From NCBI RefSeq assembly GCF_029522115.1, contig NZ_JAKWFK010000004.1, positions 1 through 64,000 on the forward strand: a stretch of 64,000 nucleotides of DNA, in the 5' to 3' direction. The notes beneath the pieces are model-generated. The model was not told where the DNA came from, ran no database searches, and worked only from the letters and a program-made list of their open reading frames with translations. The position numbers and the translations under genes are program-made. Shown in pieces: positions 34,435 through 43,264 of the stretch; within the stretch, counting starts at the first letter, position 1, and each line of letters starts with the position of its first letter. This DNA comes from Trinickia sp. Y13 (GTDB lineage Bacteria > Pseudomonadota > Gammaproteobacteria > Burkholderiales > Burkholderiaceae).

Positions 34435-35502
34435 TCAATCCGATGATGCATCCTGAGCGGCCGTATCGACCCCTGCCTGCCATTCGCGCCACACCGCTAG
34501 CAAGGTCGCGATCACGCACGGGCCGATGAAGACGCCGATGAGACCGAATGCCAGCGCGCCGCCCACGATGCCGAAAATCACGAGCAGGAACGGCATATGT
34601 CCCGCACTGCTGATGACGAACGGACGAATGACGTTGTCGATCCAGCTGACGGCCAGCGCACCCCACAGTAGCAGTCCAACGCCTGCCCACAAGTGGCCGC
34701 CGACGATCAATGCGATGCCCGCCGGCGCCCACACGAGCGGCGTGCCGAACGGCAACAGCGCCGCCACGGCGGTCAGCATCGCAAGCAGCAACGGAGCGGC
34801 GACGCCCGCCGCCCAGTACCCGATGCCTGCGAGCGTCCCTTGCGCCGCCGCGGTCAACACGATGCCTTGCACCACGGAACGACACACATCGCCGATAGCG
34901 GAGAGATAGACGTCCAGCCGTTCGCCCAAATAAGGCCTCAGCGAGTGCTTTACCTGAGCGAGCACGGTCTCGCCGTCGCGATAGGCAAAAAACAAGGTCA
35001 ACAAAGCGAAGCCGAATTTGACGACGTTGCGCCCCAAGCCGCTCGCCAGCCGCGCCGCATCGCCGATCCAGTGGTTGCCCCACTGCGTCAGTTGCGCGCG
35101 CCATACCGAGGGTTCGCGCACGATTTCGTCCATCCATGCTTGCAGCCACGCGCCGACCCATGGCAATGACGCCACCGAGCGCGGCAACGAATCGTGCGCG
35201 CTCGAGAACCATGCCGCCATTTGCTTGAAAAACGAGATCGTCTCTCGCATGAGCGGCATGGTCAGCAGCAGCATAGGAACGACCAAGCCGAGCGTGACGA
35301 TCAACGTCATGATTAACGCCGAGAGCGTTCGCCGGTTGCTCGTCACGCTGCGCACACCCTCGAATGCTGGCCAAGTCGCGTAAGCGATGATGAAAGCCCA
35401 CGTCACGGGGATCAGGAACGGTCGCAGGACGACGACGCCCAGTGTCAGAAGCCCGGTAAGAAGCAGCGCATGCACGACGCGCTTGCCGAACGGTGTGGTC
35501 AT
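34435..35502 (-). CDS. AI-2E (YdiK/PerM) family transporter
   Basis: This 355-aa protein has about seven or eight membrane helices and typical family segments: LRPFLIPVTWAFIIAYATWP near the N terminus, GVAAPLLLAMLTAVAALLPF and the final GALAFGLIGVFIGPCVIAT. The family was named for TqsA, an autoinducer-2 exporter, but most members have unknown substrates, including ions. Its start codon overlaps the stop of the P2-type ATPase gene (ATGA), so the two are translationally coupled, which suggests a role in ion homeostasis rather than signalling. Confidence 0.9.
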   Translation of the reverse strand: MTTPFGKRVVHALLLTGLLTLGVVVLRPFLIPVTWAFIIAYATWPAFEGVRSVTSNRRTLSALIMTLIVTLGLVVPMLLLTMPLMRETISFFKQMAAWFSSAHDSLPRSVASLPWVGAWLQAWMDEIVREPSVWRAQLTQWGNHWIGDAARLASGLGRNVVKFGFALLTLFFAYRDGETVLAQVKHSLRPYLGERLDVYLSAIGDVCRSVVQGIVLTAAAQGTLAGIGYWAAGVAAPLLLAMLTAVAALLPFGTPLVWAPAGIALIVGGHLWAGVGLLLWGALAVSWIDNVIRPFVISSAGHMPFLLVIFGIVGGALAFGLIGVFIGPCVIATLLAVWREWQAGVDTAAQDASSD

Positions 35503-38180
35503 TTCGGCCTCGATCCTTTCGCGCGCTTCGCTCCGCCGAGGCGTTCACGCATGGCGCCGAAAGTCACGTTATGGCGAATCAGGTGTTTCTCGCCCTCCAC
35601 GAGGAGGAAAACCAGCGCCGACATCGCCAGGCAGACCGCGAGTTCGGCCGGGTCGAGCGGGCTCGTGCGAAGGGCGGCATTCAACGCCGGAACGTAGATC
35701 GCCGCCAATTGGCAAACGATCGTCAGTGCGATCGCCCCGAGCAAAGGCAGGTTCGAAGTCAGTCCTTTCGCGAAGAGCGACTCACGCTCGGAACGAACGG
35801 CAAGCACGTGGCCGAGTTGGGAAAAGGTCAACACCGTGAATGTCATCGTCTGCCAAGCAGCATGCCCGTAGCGCATCGCCCCGGCTTGCACGAGAAGCGT
35901 GACCGCTGCCATCGCCAAGCCGCCCAGCGCAATGTGCCACCACATGCCGTGCGCGAACACGCTCTCGCGTGCCGACCGAGGGGGTTCTTGCATGATCGTC
36001 GGCTCCGCGGGTTCGGCCGCCAACGCGAGGCCCGGCAAGCCGTCGGTGAGAAGGTTGATCCACAAAATGTGGATCGGCAGCAAGGGCGCAGGCAGCCCCA
36101 AAAAGGGCGCGGCGGCAATCACCCACAGTTCGGCCGAATTGCAGGTCAGCACGTACCGCATGAACTTGCGGATGTTTCCGTAAATGCGCCTGCCTTCTTC
36201 GACGGCCGCGACGATCGTAGCAAAGTTGTCGTCGAGCAAGACCAGGCTCGCCGCCTCTCGCGCAACATCGGTGCCGGCTTTGCCCATCGCCACGCCGATG
36301 TCGGCATGCGCGAGCGCGGGCGCGTCGTTCACGCCATCGCCAGTCATCGCCACGTAGCGGCCGCGCGCCTGAATCGCTTGCACGATGCGAATCTTTTGCG
36401 CGGGGTCCAGCCGCGCGAATACCTTCACATGTTCGATGCAGCGCGTGAGCGCGTCGTCCGTGAGCGTGGCGAGCTCGCGCCCTGTCATCACCGTGTCGCC
36501 TTCTTCGAGCATGCCGAGCGAACGTGCGATCGCTCGCGCCGTCGCCGGATGATCCCCCGTCACCATGACCGTGGTAATGCCGGCTGCACGGCATTTCGCA
36601 ACGGCCGCGGGCACCCCGTCTCGCAGCGGATCGATCATTCCGATGAAACCGATCAACGTCAGCTCGCTTTCGACGGCTTCCACGCGCGTGCCTTGCGCGG
36701 GCAGCGCCGGCCACGCGCGCCGCGCAACGGCGAGCACTCTTAGCCCATCGACGGCCATCGCTTCCGCTGTGGCAAGTAATGCGCTTCGGTCCAGTTGGCC
36801 GTGCTCGTCATCGTCGTAGCCGTCGCGCGCCACGGCGGTGCACCGTTCGACGACTGCCTCCGGCGCGCCCTTCGTATAAGCGAGGAACCCGCTCCCCGCA
36901 CGATGTATCGTCGTCATGCGCTTGCGGTCGGAGTCGAACGCGAACTCCATGCAGCGCGGCATCGTCTGCTCCAACTCGCGGCGGCGCAATCCCGCTTCGG
37001 CAGCCGCGCGCGACAACGCGACCTCGGTCGGATCGCCGATGGGCTCGCCGCGCTCGTCGTATCCGGCATCGTTGCTCAATGCCGCCGCTTCCAACAATTG
37101 GCCGGTTACGCCGTCGTGCGACGCAGCTTCCGCCGGTACCCGCGCCGCTGCGCTTGGGGACAATTGGGCGACGCGCATCTTATTGCACGTCAGCGTCCCC
37201 GTCTTATCGGTGCAGATGCAGCCCACCGATCCGAGCGTCTCCACCGCGGGCAACCTGCGCACGAGCGCGTTGCGCCGCGCCATGTTGCGACCGCCCAAGG
37301 CAAGCATGACGGTCACTACCGCGGGCAGCGCCTCCGGAATAGCGGCCACGGCCAGGCTCGCGGCCATGAGCAGCATCGGCAGCACTGCTTCGCCCCGCAG
37401 CACGCCCGCCACGAAGATCACGGCGCACACGCCCAATACGCCGATCGCGAGTTGCCGCCCGAAGGCGGCGAGACGTTTTTGCAGCGGAGTGGAGCCGGGC
37501 GACGCCTGCTCGAGCAGCGCCGCGATGCGGCCGAACTGCGTGTCCATTCCGGTCGCCACCACGATGCCGCGCGCGCGCCCGTACGTGACCACGGTGCCCT
37601 TGAAGACCATGTTGGTTTGATCCGCTATGGACAACGCGGCATCGCCCAGCGCGGCCACGCTTTTTTCGACGGGAACGGCTTCACCCGTCAGCGCCGCCTC
37701 GTCGACTTTCAATTGTGGCGCTTCGATCAGTCGCAAGTCCGCCGGGACCATGCCGCCGGCTTCCAGCAACACGACGTCGCCCGGCACGAGCAAAGCGGCC
37801 TCGATGATCGAGCGGCGGCCATCGCGCACGACGGTCGCTCGACCCGCACCAAGGCGCTTGAGCTCCGCCATCGCGCGGTCGGCGCGAAAGTCCTGAACGA
37901 AGCCGATGCTCGCGTTGAGCACGACGATCGCGGCAATCACCAAGAGATCTTCGATGTCGCCGAGTAGCCCCGAAACAACAGCGACAGCCACCAGCACGAG
38001 AATGGAGAAGTCGCGAAACTGCGCGGCGAACATCGCCGCGACGCTGCGCCGGGCGCCTTCGGCGATATCGTTGCGCCCATAGCGTTCGAGACGGCGCAAC
38101 GCTTCGCCGCTATCCAGGCCGCGTTCGGCGTCGGACGCAATCGATTGCGCAATCGATTGCGCGGTTTGGGTGTGCCACAT
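35499..38180 (-). CDS. P2-type cation-transporting ATPase
   Basis: This 893-aa ATPase resembles bacterial Ca2+-ATPases (PMR1/SERCA group). It has an N-terminal cation-ATPase domain (TAQSIAQSIASDAERGLDSG), the actuator loop ALTGEAVPV, the helix-4 motif IPEALPAV (about 281-288; the classical form is PEGLP), DKTGTLT (Asp325), GDGVNDAPALAHADIGVAMG and a six-helix C-terminal region. It probably exports Ca2+ or another cation; the Gly-to-Ala change in PEALP occurs in many bacterial members. It overlaps the AI-2E gene by 4 bp. A perfect FNR-type box lies about 106 bp upstream. Confidence 0.92.
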   Translation of the reverse strand: MWHTQTAQSIAQSIASDAERGLDSGEALRRLERYGRNDIAEGARRSVAAMFAAQFRDFSILVLVAVAVVSGLLGDIEDLLVIAAIVVLNASIGFVQDFRADRAMAELKRLGAGRATVVRDGRRSIIEAALLVPGDVVLLEAGGMVPADLRLIEAPQLKVDEAALTGEAVPVEKSVAALGDAALSIADQTNMVFKGTVVTYGRARGIVVATGMDTQFGRIAALLEQASPGSTPLQKRLAAFGRQLAIGVLGVCAVIFVAGVLRGEAVLPMLLMAASLAVAAIPEALPAVVTVMLALGGRNMARRNALVRRLPAVETLGSVGCICTDKTGTLTCNKMRVAQLSPSAAARVPAEAASHDGVTGQLLEAAALSNDAGYDERGEPIGDPTEVALSRAAAEAGLRRRELEQTMPRCMEFAFDSDRKRMTTIHRAGSGFLAYTKGAPEAVVERCTAVARDGYDDDEHGQLDRSALLATAEAMAVDGLRVLAVARRAWPALPAQGTRVEAVESELTLIGFIGMIDPLRDGVPAAVAKCRAAGITTVMVTGDHPATARAIARSLGMLEEGDTVMTGRELATLTDDALTRCIEHVKVFARLDPAQKIRIVQAIQARGRYVAMTGDGVNDAPALAHADIGVAMGKAGTDVAREAASLVLLDDNFATIVAAVEEGRRIYGNIRKFMRYVLTCNSAELWVIAAAPFLGLPAPLLPIHILWINLLTDGLPGLALAAEPAEPTIMQEPPRSARESVFAHGMWWHIALGGLAMAAVTLLVQAGAMRYGHAAWQTMTFTVLTFSQLGHVLAVRSERESLFAKGLTSNLPLLGAIALTIVCQLAAIYVPALNAALRTSPLDPAELAVCLAMSALVFLLVEGEKHLIRHNVTFGAMRERLGGAKRAKGSRPK

Positions 38181-38472
38181 TCCTTTCTCGCAACTTTCAT
38201 CCGCAATTCGAACATCTATTCACAGTACCGGCGGCCACTGCCGGACAATGTAGGATCGCGCACGCATCGCGTCGCTCCGTTGATATGCATCAACCGCGCG
38301 CGTATGGGGCATTTATGCGGGCTGCAACACATTCTCGAAAGCAATTCTCCCGAGTTTTCCGCACTTCACTTCGGTCCACGAATTCCGACGCGCTAAATTG
38401 GCGATGCCTCAAAGGGCGCACCCGCCCTTTGGGAGCAGTTCAAGCCAATTTCACACACGCACAAGGAACAAC
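38181..38472. other. Divergent promoter region, P2-ATPase / rpfF
   Basis: These 292 bases hold the FNR-type box at 38280, a -10-like TACATT on the minus strand (38247-38252) and the rpfF ribosome-binding site. I see no coding frame with protein-like composition and no other clear dyad. Confidence 0.5.
38280..38293. promoter_or_regulatory. FNR/ANR-type box upstream of the P2-ATPase operon
   Basis: TTGATATGCATCAA is a perfect TTGAT-N4-ATCAA dyad, centred about 106 bp before the ATPase start codon, the same distance as the CDF box from its gene. It lies about 186 bp upstream of rpfF, so the ATPase/AI-2E operon is the more likely target. Confidence 0.75.
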
Positions 38473-39339
38473 ATGCGATTCGAAGTCAGCTCTGGATGCC
38501 GGCCTTTTCACGAGGCAGGCGAATTTAGCCAACTCATGGCCTACTACGAGGAAGACCGCCACGTCATGTGGATGATGCTGCGCTCTGCGCCGCGACCCTG
38601 CTTCAACCAGCAGTTGGTCACCGACATCATTCGCTTGGCGCGCGCCGCCCGCGAGTCTGGACTGCGGTTCGACTTTTGGGTCACAGGCTCCCTCGTTCCA
38701 GAGATTTTCAATGTCGGGGGCGATCTGAACTTCTTCGTCGACGTGATTCGCAAAGGAGAGCGCGACAGGTTGATGGCCTATGCCCGCTCGTGCATCGATG
38801 GCGTTTGGGAGATTTACAACGGCTTCGGCACCGATGCGATCAGCATTGCAATGATCGAGGGCAGCGCACTAGGGGGCGGCTTCGAAGCCGCACTGGCGCA
38901 CCATTACGTGCTCGCGCAAAAGGGAACGAAACTCGGGTTTCCCGAGATTGCATTCAACCTGTTTCCAGGAATGGGGGGCTATTCGCTCGTGGCACGCAAG
39001 TCGAACATGCGCGTGGCGGAAACGTTGATCAGTACCGGAGAATCGCGGTTCGCCGAATGGCATGCCGAACAAGGGCTCGTCGACGAAGTGTTCGAGCCGG
39101 GCCAGGCTTTGATGGCGACGAGAACATTCATCGACGTCATGCGTCCCATGCTCAACGGCACGCGCGCGATGCTTCGCGCCCGTCAGCGCGTGCTGCCGCT
39201 CTCGCGCTCCGAACTCATGGACATCACCGAAGACTGGGTCAATTCGGCGTTCATGCTCGAGGAGAAAGACATCGCGTTCATGGAACGCCTCGTCGTGCTG
39301 CAGAACCGGCGCGTCTCCAAGCTCAAAGCCGTGCCCTGA
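38473..39339 (+). CDS. rpfF: BDSF/DSF quorum-sensing signal synthase
   Basis: This 288-aa crotonase-fold enzyme makes cis-2-unsaturated fatty-acid signals (BDSF, cis-2-dodecenoic acid, in Burkholderia) from 3-hydroxyacyl-ACP by dehydration and thioester cleavage. The two catalytic glutamates of RpfF are present with the right 20-residue separation: Glu138 (SALGGGFEAAL) and Glu158 (LGFPEIAFNLFPG). The ATG at 38473 has AAGGA upstream and gives the family length. It is convergent with rpfR, as expected for the Burkholderia pair. Downstream transcription probably ends in a hairpin overlapping the rpfR stop codon. Confidence 0.95.
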   Translation: MRFEVSSGCRPFHEAGEFSQLMAYYEEDRHVMWMMLRSAPRPCFNQQLVTDIIRLARAARESGLRFDFWVTGSLVPEIFNVGGDLNFFVDVIRKGERDRLMAYARSCIDGVWEIYNGFGTDAISIAMIEGSALGGGFEAALAHHYVLAQKGTKLGFPEIAFNLFPGMGGYSLVARKSNMRVAETLISTGESRFAEWHAEQGLVDEVFEPGQALMATRTFIDVMRPMLNGTRAMLRARQRVLPLSRSELMDITEDWVNSAFMLEEKDIAFMERLVVLQNRRVSKLKAVP

Positions 39340-39376
39340 GCAAGGACCCGCGCCTGGCCGCCGCCATGCAGTTGGC

Positions 39377-39408
39377 AAGCTCAGGCGATGAGCCTGAGCT
39401 TCTTCTTA
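39377..39408 (+). terminator. rpfF intrinsic terminator overlapping the rpfR 3' end
   Basis: AAGCTCAGGC (39377-39386) and GCCTGAGCTT (39392-39401) form a perfect 10-bp stem with a 5-base loop, followed on the plus strand by CTTCTTA. The T-rich side suits termination of rpfF, 37 bases after its stop. The stem includes the rpfR stop (39381-39383) and its last codons. Confidence 0.75.
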
Positions 39409-41387
39409 TCGGCCAGCCATGCCTCGAACGCCTGCGCCGCCATCGGCCTGGCGTAGAAAAACCCTTGCGCGAAGTCGACCCCGATGTCCTTCAGGAACTG
39501 AACTTCGCGCTCGGTTTCCACGCCTTCCGCCACGACCGAAAAGCCGAAGGCGCGCGCAAGGCTCAACACGGAGCGCACGAGCGACTGCGCTTGGAAGTTC
39601 TGGTCGATGCCCGTGATGAAGCTGCGATCGAGCTTGATCACATCGATCGGCAACCGCGTCAATTGCGATAGAGACGAGTAACCGGTGCCGAAGTCGTCGA
39701 GCAAAATGCGCGCGCCCAGCTGCTTGAATTGCCTCATGAGGTCGACAGCGGCCTTTTCATCGTCGATGAAACAGCTCTCCGTCAATTCGATGTCGATCAG
39801 CGTACGGGCCGACTGGCTTTGCTCGACCAGCTCGCGCAGCTGGGTGACGATCGCGACGTCGCGCAGCTGACGCGCCGACACGTTCACGGAGATGCGGATA
39901 TCGAGGCCGCTTTCGTGCCAACGCGTCGCCTGTGCGACCGCTTCCTCCATCAGCCACCGCCCGATCGGAATGATGAGGCCCGATTCCTCGGTGAAGCGGA
40001 TGAACTCGCCGGGAGGCACGAGCCCGCGGCTCGTGGATTGCCAGCGCAGCAAGGCTTCCACGCTGTGCAGACGCCCCGTGCAGAGGTTGATCAGCGGTTG
40101 GTAATGCAGGACGAACTGCTTCTCCTCGATCGCTCTTCTGAGCTCGGTATCGAGCCAAATGTATTTGGCGACCTTTTGATTCATCTCGGGCGAAAAGACG
40201 CAATACGTATGCTTGCCCGCCTCCTTGGCCGCGTACATGGCCGTATCCGCGTGCGAGATCAGCGCTTCCAGCGTCTCGCCGTGCTCGGGGAACAACGCGA
40301 TGCCGATCGAGCAACTCGTGTAGACATCCATCAAATCCAAATGAACCGGCGCGCGCAGCCGGTCGATGATCGTTTCGGCGAGCGTCTGCAACCCTTCCTG
40401 AGTGCAAGGATCGACTAGGATCAGGAACTCGTCTCCGCCCAGGCGTGCGATGGTCGCCCCTCGCGGCAAGCAGTCGCTCACGATTTCGGAGACGCGCTTG
40501 ATCAGCCGGTCGCCATTGACGTGCCCGAAGTGATCGTTGACGCGCTTGAAGTTGTCGAGGTCGAGAAAGACGATGCCCAGCACGCGGTCCTCGTCGTCGC
40601 GCGCCCGCTCCAGCGCAGCCTCGATCGTCGCATTGATCGCGTAGCGATTCATGAGGCCCGTGAGCACGTCCTTCGTCGCCAAGTCGTTCAAGCGATTGCG
40701 AGCATCGCGCTCATCGGTGATATCCAAACCCGAACAGATGATGAATTCTTCTTCGATTCCGCTGCCGCTATGAACGAACTTATTGCGGAACTGAAAAAGG
40801 CGCGGACCTTTGACCGTATTGATGACGCGCTCGACCTCGAACGATTTCCCGCTCGCGAAGAATTGCGCGATGTTCGTACGGGATTGCCGGCCTTGCTCCG
40901 GGCTCATGAACATGTCGAACGCGCTTTTGCCGATGACATCGACTTCGCGCATGCCGGTCACTTCTTCGCACATCCGGTTGAAACGCTGCACCGTGCCGTT
41001 TCGATCGAGAATAACGACGAGCGAATTGACTTCCGATACGACTTGCTCGGCCGCAGCGAGCCCGGTCGACAGCGCGCTCGCCACCGAAACCGTGTCCGAA
41101 TAATCGGCGGCCGTGCCTGCCCAGTCGGTCAAATTGACCTTTTTACCGACGAGATGGAGGGTCAACCCATGGCCGAACAGAGAAATCTCAAGCAGCAGGT
41201 GCGACGTGACCCCGGTTAGGCTACGAATCTGCGCTGCCTGCGCGTCGGTAAGCGCAACGCTGACATTGGTCTGGCCGCGCACCGCAGCCAGCTCCAGCGC
41301 GTTGCTGTCGCTGCCTAGGCGCCAGCACGGGCTTTTCGTTCCGAGGAGGACTTCCAGCACTGCGCAATCGTTTTCGTCGAAAAACAT
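39381..41387 (-). CDS. rpfR: BDSF receptor and c-di-GMP enzyme (FI-PAS-GGDEF-EAL)
   Basis: This 668-aa cytoplasmic protein has the RpfR layout: an N-terminal RpfF-interaction domain (about 1-95), a PAS domain that binds BDSF (about 110-230), GGDEF (about 235-400; intact RLGGDEF at 316-321) and EAL (about 410-660; SVEALLRW at 442-449, DDFGTGYSSL, AEGVE, FAQGFFYARP). BDSF binding stimulates the phosphodiesterase and lowers c-di-GMP in Burkholderia. The GGDEF domain lacks an RxxD inhibitory site. The gene is convergent with rpfF and has its own 113-bp upstream region (41388-41500), in which I see no clear operator. Confidence 0.95.
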   Translation of the reverse strand: MFFDENDCAVLEVLLGTKSPCWRLGSDSNALELAAVRGQTNVSVALTDAQAAQIRSLTGVTSHLLLEISLFGHGLTLHLVGKKVNLTDWAGTAADYSDTVSVASALSTGLAAAEQVVSEVNSLVVILDRNGTVQRFNRMCEEVTGMREVDVIGKSAFDMFMSPEQGRQSRTNIAQFFASGKSFEVERVINTVKGPRLFQFRNKFVHSGSGIEEEFIICSGLDITDERDARNRLNDLATKDVLTGLMNRYAINATIEAALERARDDEDRVLGIVFLDLDNFKRVNDHFGHVNGDRLIKRVSEIVSDCLPRGATIARLGGDEFLILVDPCTQEGLQTLAETIIDRLRAPVHLDLMDVYTSCSIGIALFPEHGETLEALISHADTAMYAAKEAGKHTYCVFSPEMNQKVAKYIWLDTELRRAIEEKQFVLHYQPLINLCTGRLHSVEALLRWQSTSRGLVPPGEFIRFTEESGLIIPIGRWLMEEAVAQATRWHESGLDIRISVNVSARQLRDVAIVTQLRELVEQSQSARTLIDIELTESCFIDDEKAAVDLMRQFKQLGARILLDDFGTGYSSLSQLTRLPIDVIKLDRSFITGIDQNFQAQSLVRSVLSLARAFGFSVVAEGVETEREVQFLKDIGVDFAQGFFYARPMAAQAFEAWLADKKKLRLIA

Positions 41388-41500
41388 AGCTGGCCCCGTT
41401 GAACAAACGAACCATTCTACTGCCTACCGGCAGTCTCCAAAAGTGCGAATTGCATTGCAATTTGGCGCTATTTCTGTAATGAAAGTGCCTTTAAATGCGG

Positions 41501-43264
41501 TTATGCACGCTTACTGATGCGACTGCAATCGGCAAAGCCCTCTTTTGACGTAAGTTCTTGATAGCACAAATAATGGCAATGGGGGGACGTTTTTGCCGCA
41601 TACATCGCGGCATCGGCCTTTGCCAGCAAATCATCGGCATGGCTGCCGTCGGCCGGGAATTCGCTGCTTCCCATGCTCGCGCCTACCTTCATGCGATGGG
41701 CGCCGAGCGTTACGGGCTCGTTAAGCGCCTCCTGGGCGCGACGCACCGCATTCGGGACGTCATCCGGCGATCGAACGCCCTCCACGAGAATAACGAATTC
41801 GTCGCCGCCCAGCCGTGCCAAGATACATGAATCGGGCAGCGCGCCGCGTAGCCGCTGCGCAACGATGGCGAGCGTCCGGTCGCCGGCCGAGTGTCCGAGC
41901 CGATCGTTGATTTGCTTGAAACCGTCGAGATCGACGAAGATCACCGCCAAGCGCCCTCCCCGAAGCCTCGCCTGCGCAATCGCCGTCTCGAGCTGCTCCA
42001 AGAACCCCATGCGGTTGGGCAGGCCCGTTAGCGTGTCGTGCCCGGCCAGGTGGGTCAATTCCCGTTGCTTGGCATGCAGCGTCTTCATCTGCGTGCGGAT
42101 CTCGAGACGCATGCCTTCGAAGCAGCGTGCCAGCACGCCAATCTCGTCCGAGCGCGAAACCGGCAGTCTCTCGCCGCCCGTCTCATCGAAGATATGCGCC
42201 GCGGCGTGGGCGAGTACCCGCAGGGGCCGAGCCAAGGCGCGCGCGAACAAGATGGCCAGCACGATTGCGAAGGCGCTCCAGATCAACACCATGCGCACGA
42301 TCTGCTGACCCAATGCGTTGGCCGACGCCAACACCGTCGTGAGCGAGCGGCCCAGGCCAAGCACGATGAAGCGATTGCCATCGACGAGGCCAAACGGCGA
42401 TCGCACGAACGCGAATGCCTGCGCCGGCACGCGGCCGGCCGATGAAGCGAGGTTGAACGTCACGTCGGTCGTGCCGCCGGTGAACAGGGAGCCGGTGGCG
42501 GGAAAGCTCGCTTGCATCAGCACGCGCCGGCCGCGCTCGAACCCAAAGGTCTGGCTCGGATCGGGGTGAATCAGGAAATCGCCCCATTCGTTCGCCAGAT
42601 AGATTGCATAGCCAGTTCGCAGATCATCGCCGAGCCGCTGGAATACCTGCGCCAAATCGACGTCGATGACGAGCACGCCCACCTTGCTGCCATCCACATC
42701 GACGATCGGCGCGCCGACCGTCATCGCAGGCTTGCCACCCGCTTCCGAACCGGCCTCGCGCGTGAGCCCGATCGGTGACAGATAGACGCGCCCCGCCGCC
42801 GCCGCTAGCGTATCGAAGACATACGGAGACTGGCCTTTCTCGCGAAACTCGTCCTCGCCCGCGACGACGATGCCTTGCGCCGCCCGCTCCACGCGAATGC
42901 GTTCGAGCCCGTGGTGGCTGCGAGTAATTAGGCGTATCTGCAAGTACTCGGGGTGATGCGTCATGAACTGCAAAAATACCTGCTCGATCCTCGCCCGGCC
43001 GGCGCGCGACGTTTCATCGCCGCGTGCGACGGCGACCGACGACGGCAACGTGGACAATACCAGGACGTCGTCCGCCACATCGCCCAGCGCGACCGTGAAA
43101 CGTTGAGCCAGAAACTGCGTGGAGGTGAGCAAACTACGCTCGGCCTCCTTCATCAGCATGGCGCGATTGGCGCGGTAGCTGTAATAGCCCGTCGCACCCG
43201 ATGCCGCGACGCCGATGCAAACGAGCAAGATCGATAGGCGGGACGTCAAACCCAGCTTGATCAT
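41501..43264 (-). CDS. dCache-HAMP-GGDEF diguanylate cyclase
   Basis: This 587-aa inner-membrane sensor has a first helix (SRLSILLVCIGVAASGATGY), a periplasmic region of about 260 residues that looks like a double Cache ligand-binding domain, a second helix (about 305-330), a HAMP linker and a GGDEF domain with intact LARLGGDEFVIL. No RxxD inhibitory site precedes the motif and no EAL domain follows. Its ATG overlaps the stop of the PotD-like binding-protein gene (ATGA). This coupling suggests that the binding protein delivers its ligand to the periplasmic domain, as NspS does for MbaA in Vibrio cholerae, here with cyclase output only. Confidence 0.9.
   Translation of the reverse strand: MIKLGLTSRLSILLVCIGVAASGATGYYSYRANRAMLMKEAERSLLTSTQFLAQRFTVALGDVADDVLVLSTLPSSVAVARGDETSRAGRARIEQVFLQFMTHHPEYLQIRLITRSHHGLERIRVERAAQGIVVAGEDEFREKGQSPYVFDTLAAAAGRVYLSPIGLTREAGSEAGGKPAMTVGAPIVDVDGSKVGVLVIDVDLAQVFQRLGDDLRTGYAIYLANEWGDFLIHPDPSQTFGFERGRRVLMQASFPATGSLFTGGTTDVTFNLASSAGRVPAQAFAFVRSPFGLVDGNRFIVLGLGRSLTTVLASANALGQQIVRMVLIWSAFAIVLAILFARALARPLRVLAHAAAHIFDETGGERLPVSRSDEIGVLARCFEGMRLEIRTQMKTLHAKQRELTHLAGHDTLTGLPNRMGFLEQLETAIAQARLRGGRLAVIFVDLDGFKQINDRLGHSAGDRTLAIVAQRLRGALPDSCILARLGGDEFVILVEGVRSPDDVPNAVRRAQEALNEPVTLGAHRMKVGASMGSSEFPADGSHADDLLAKADAAMYAAKTSPHCHYLCYQELTSKEGFADCSRISKRA

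Noticed and set aside
35493-37967. Two long plus-strand frames opposite the P2-type ATPase
   Set aside because: The minus-strand frame has every P-type ATPase motif; the plus-strand frames are His/Arg-rich mirrors.
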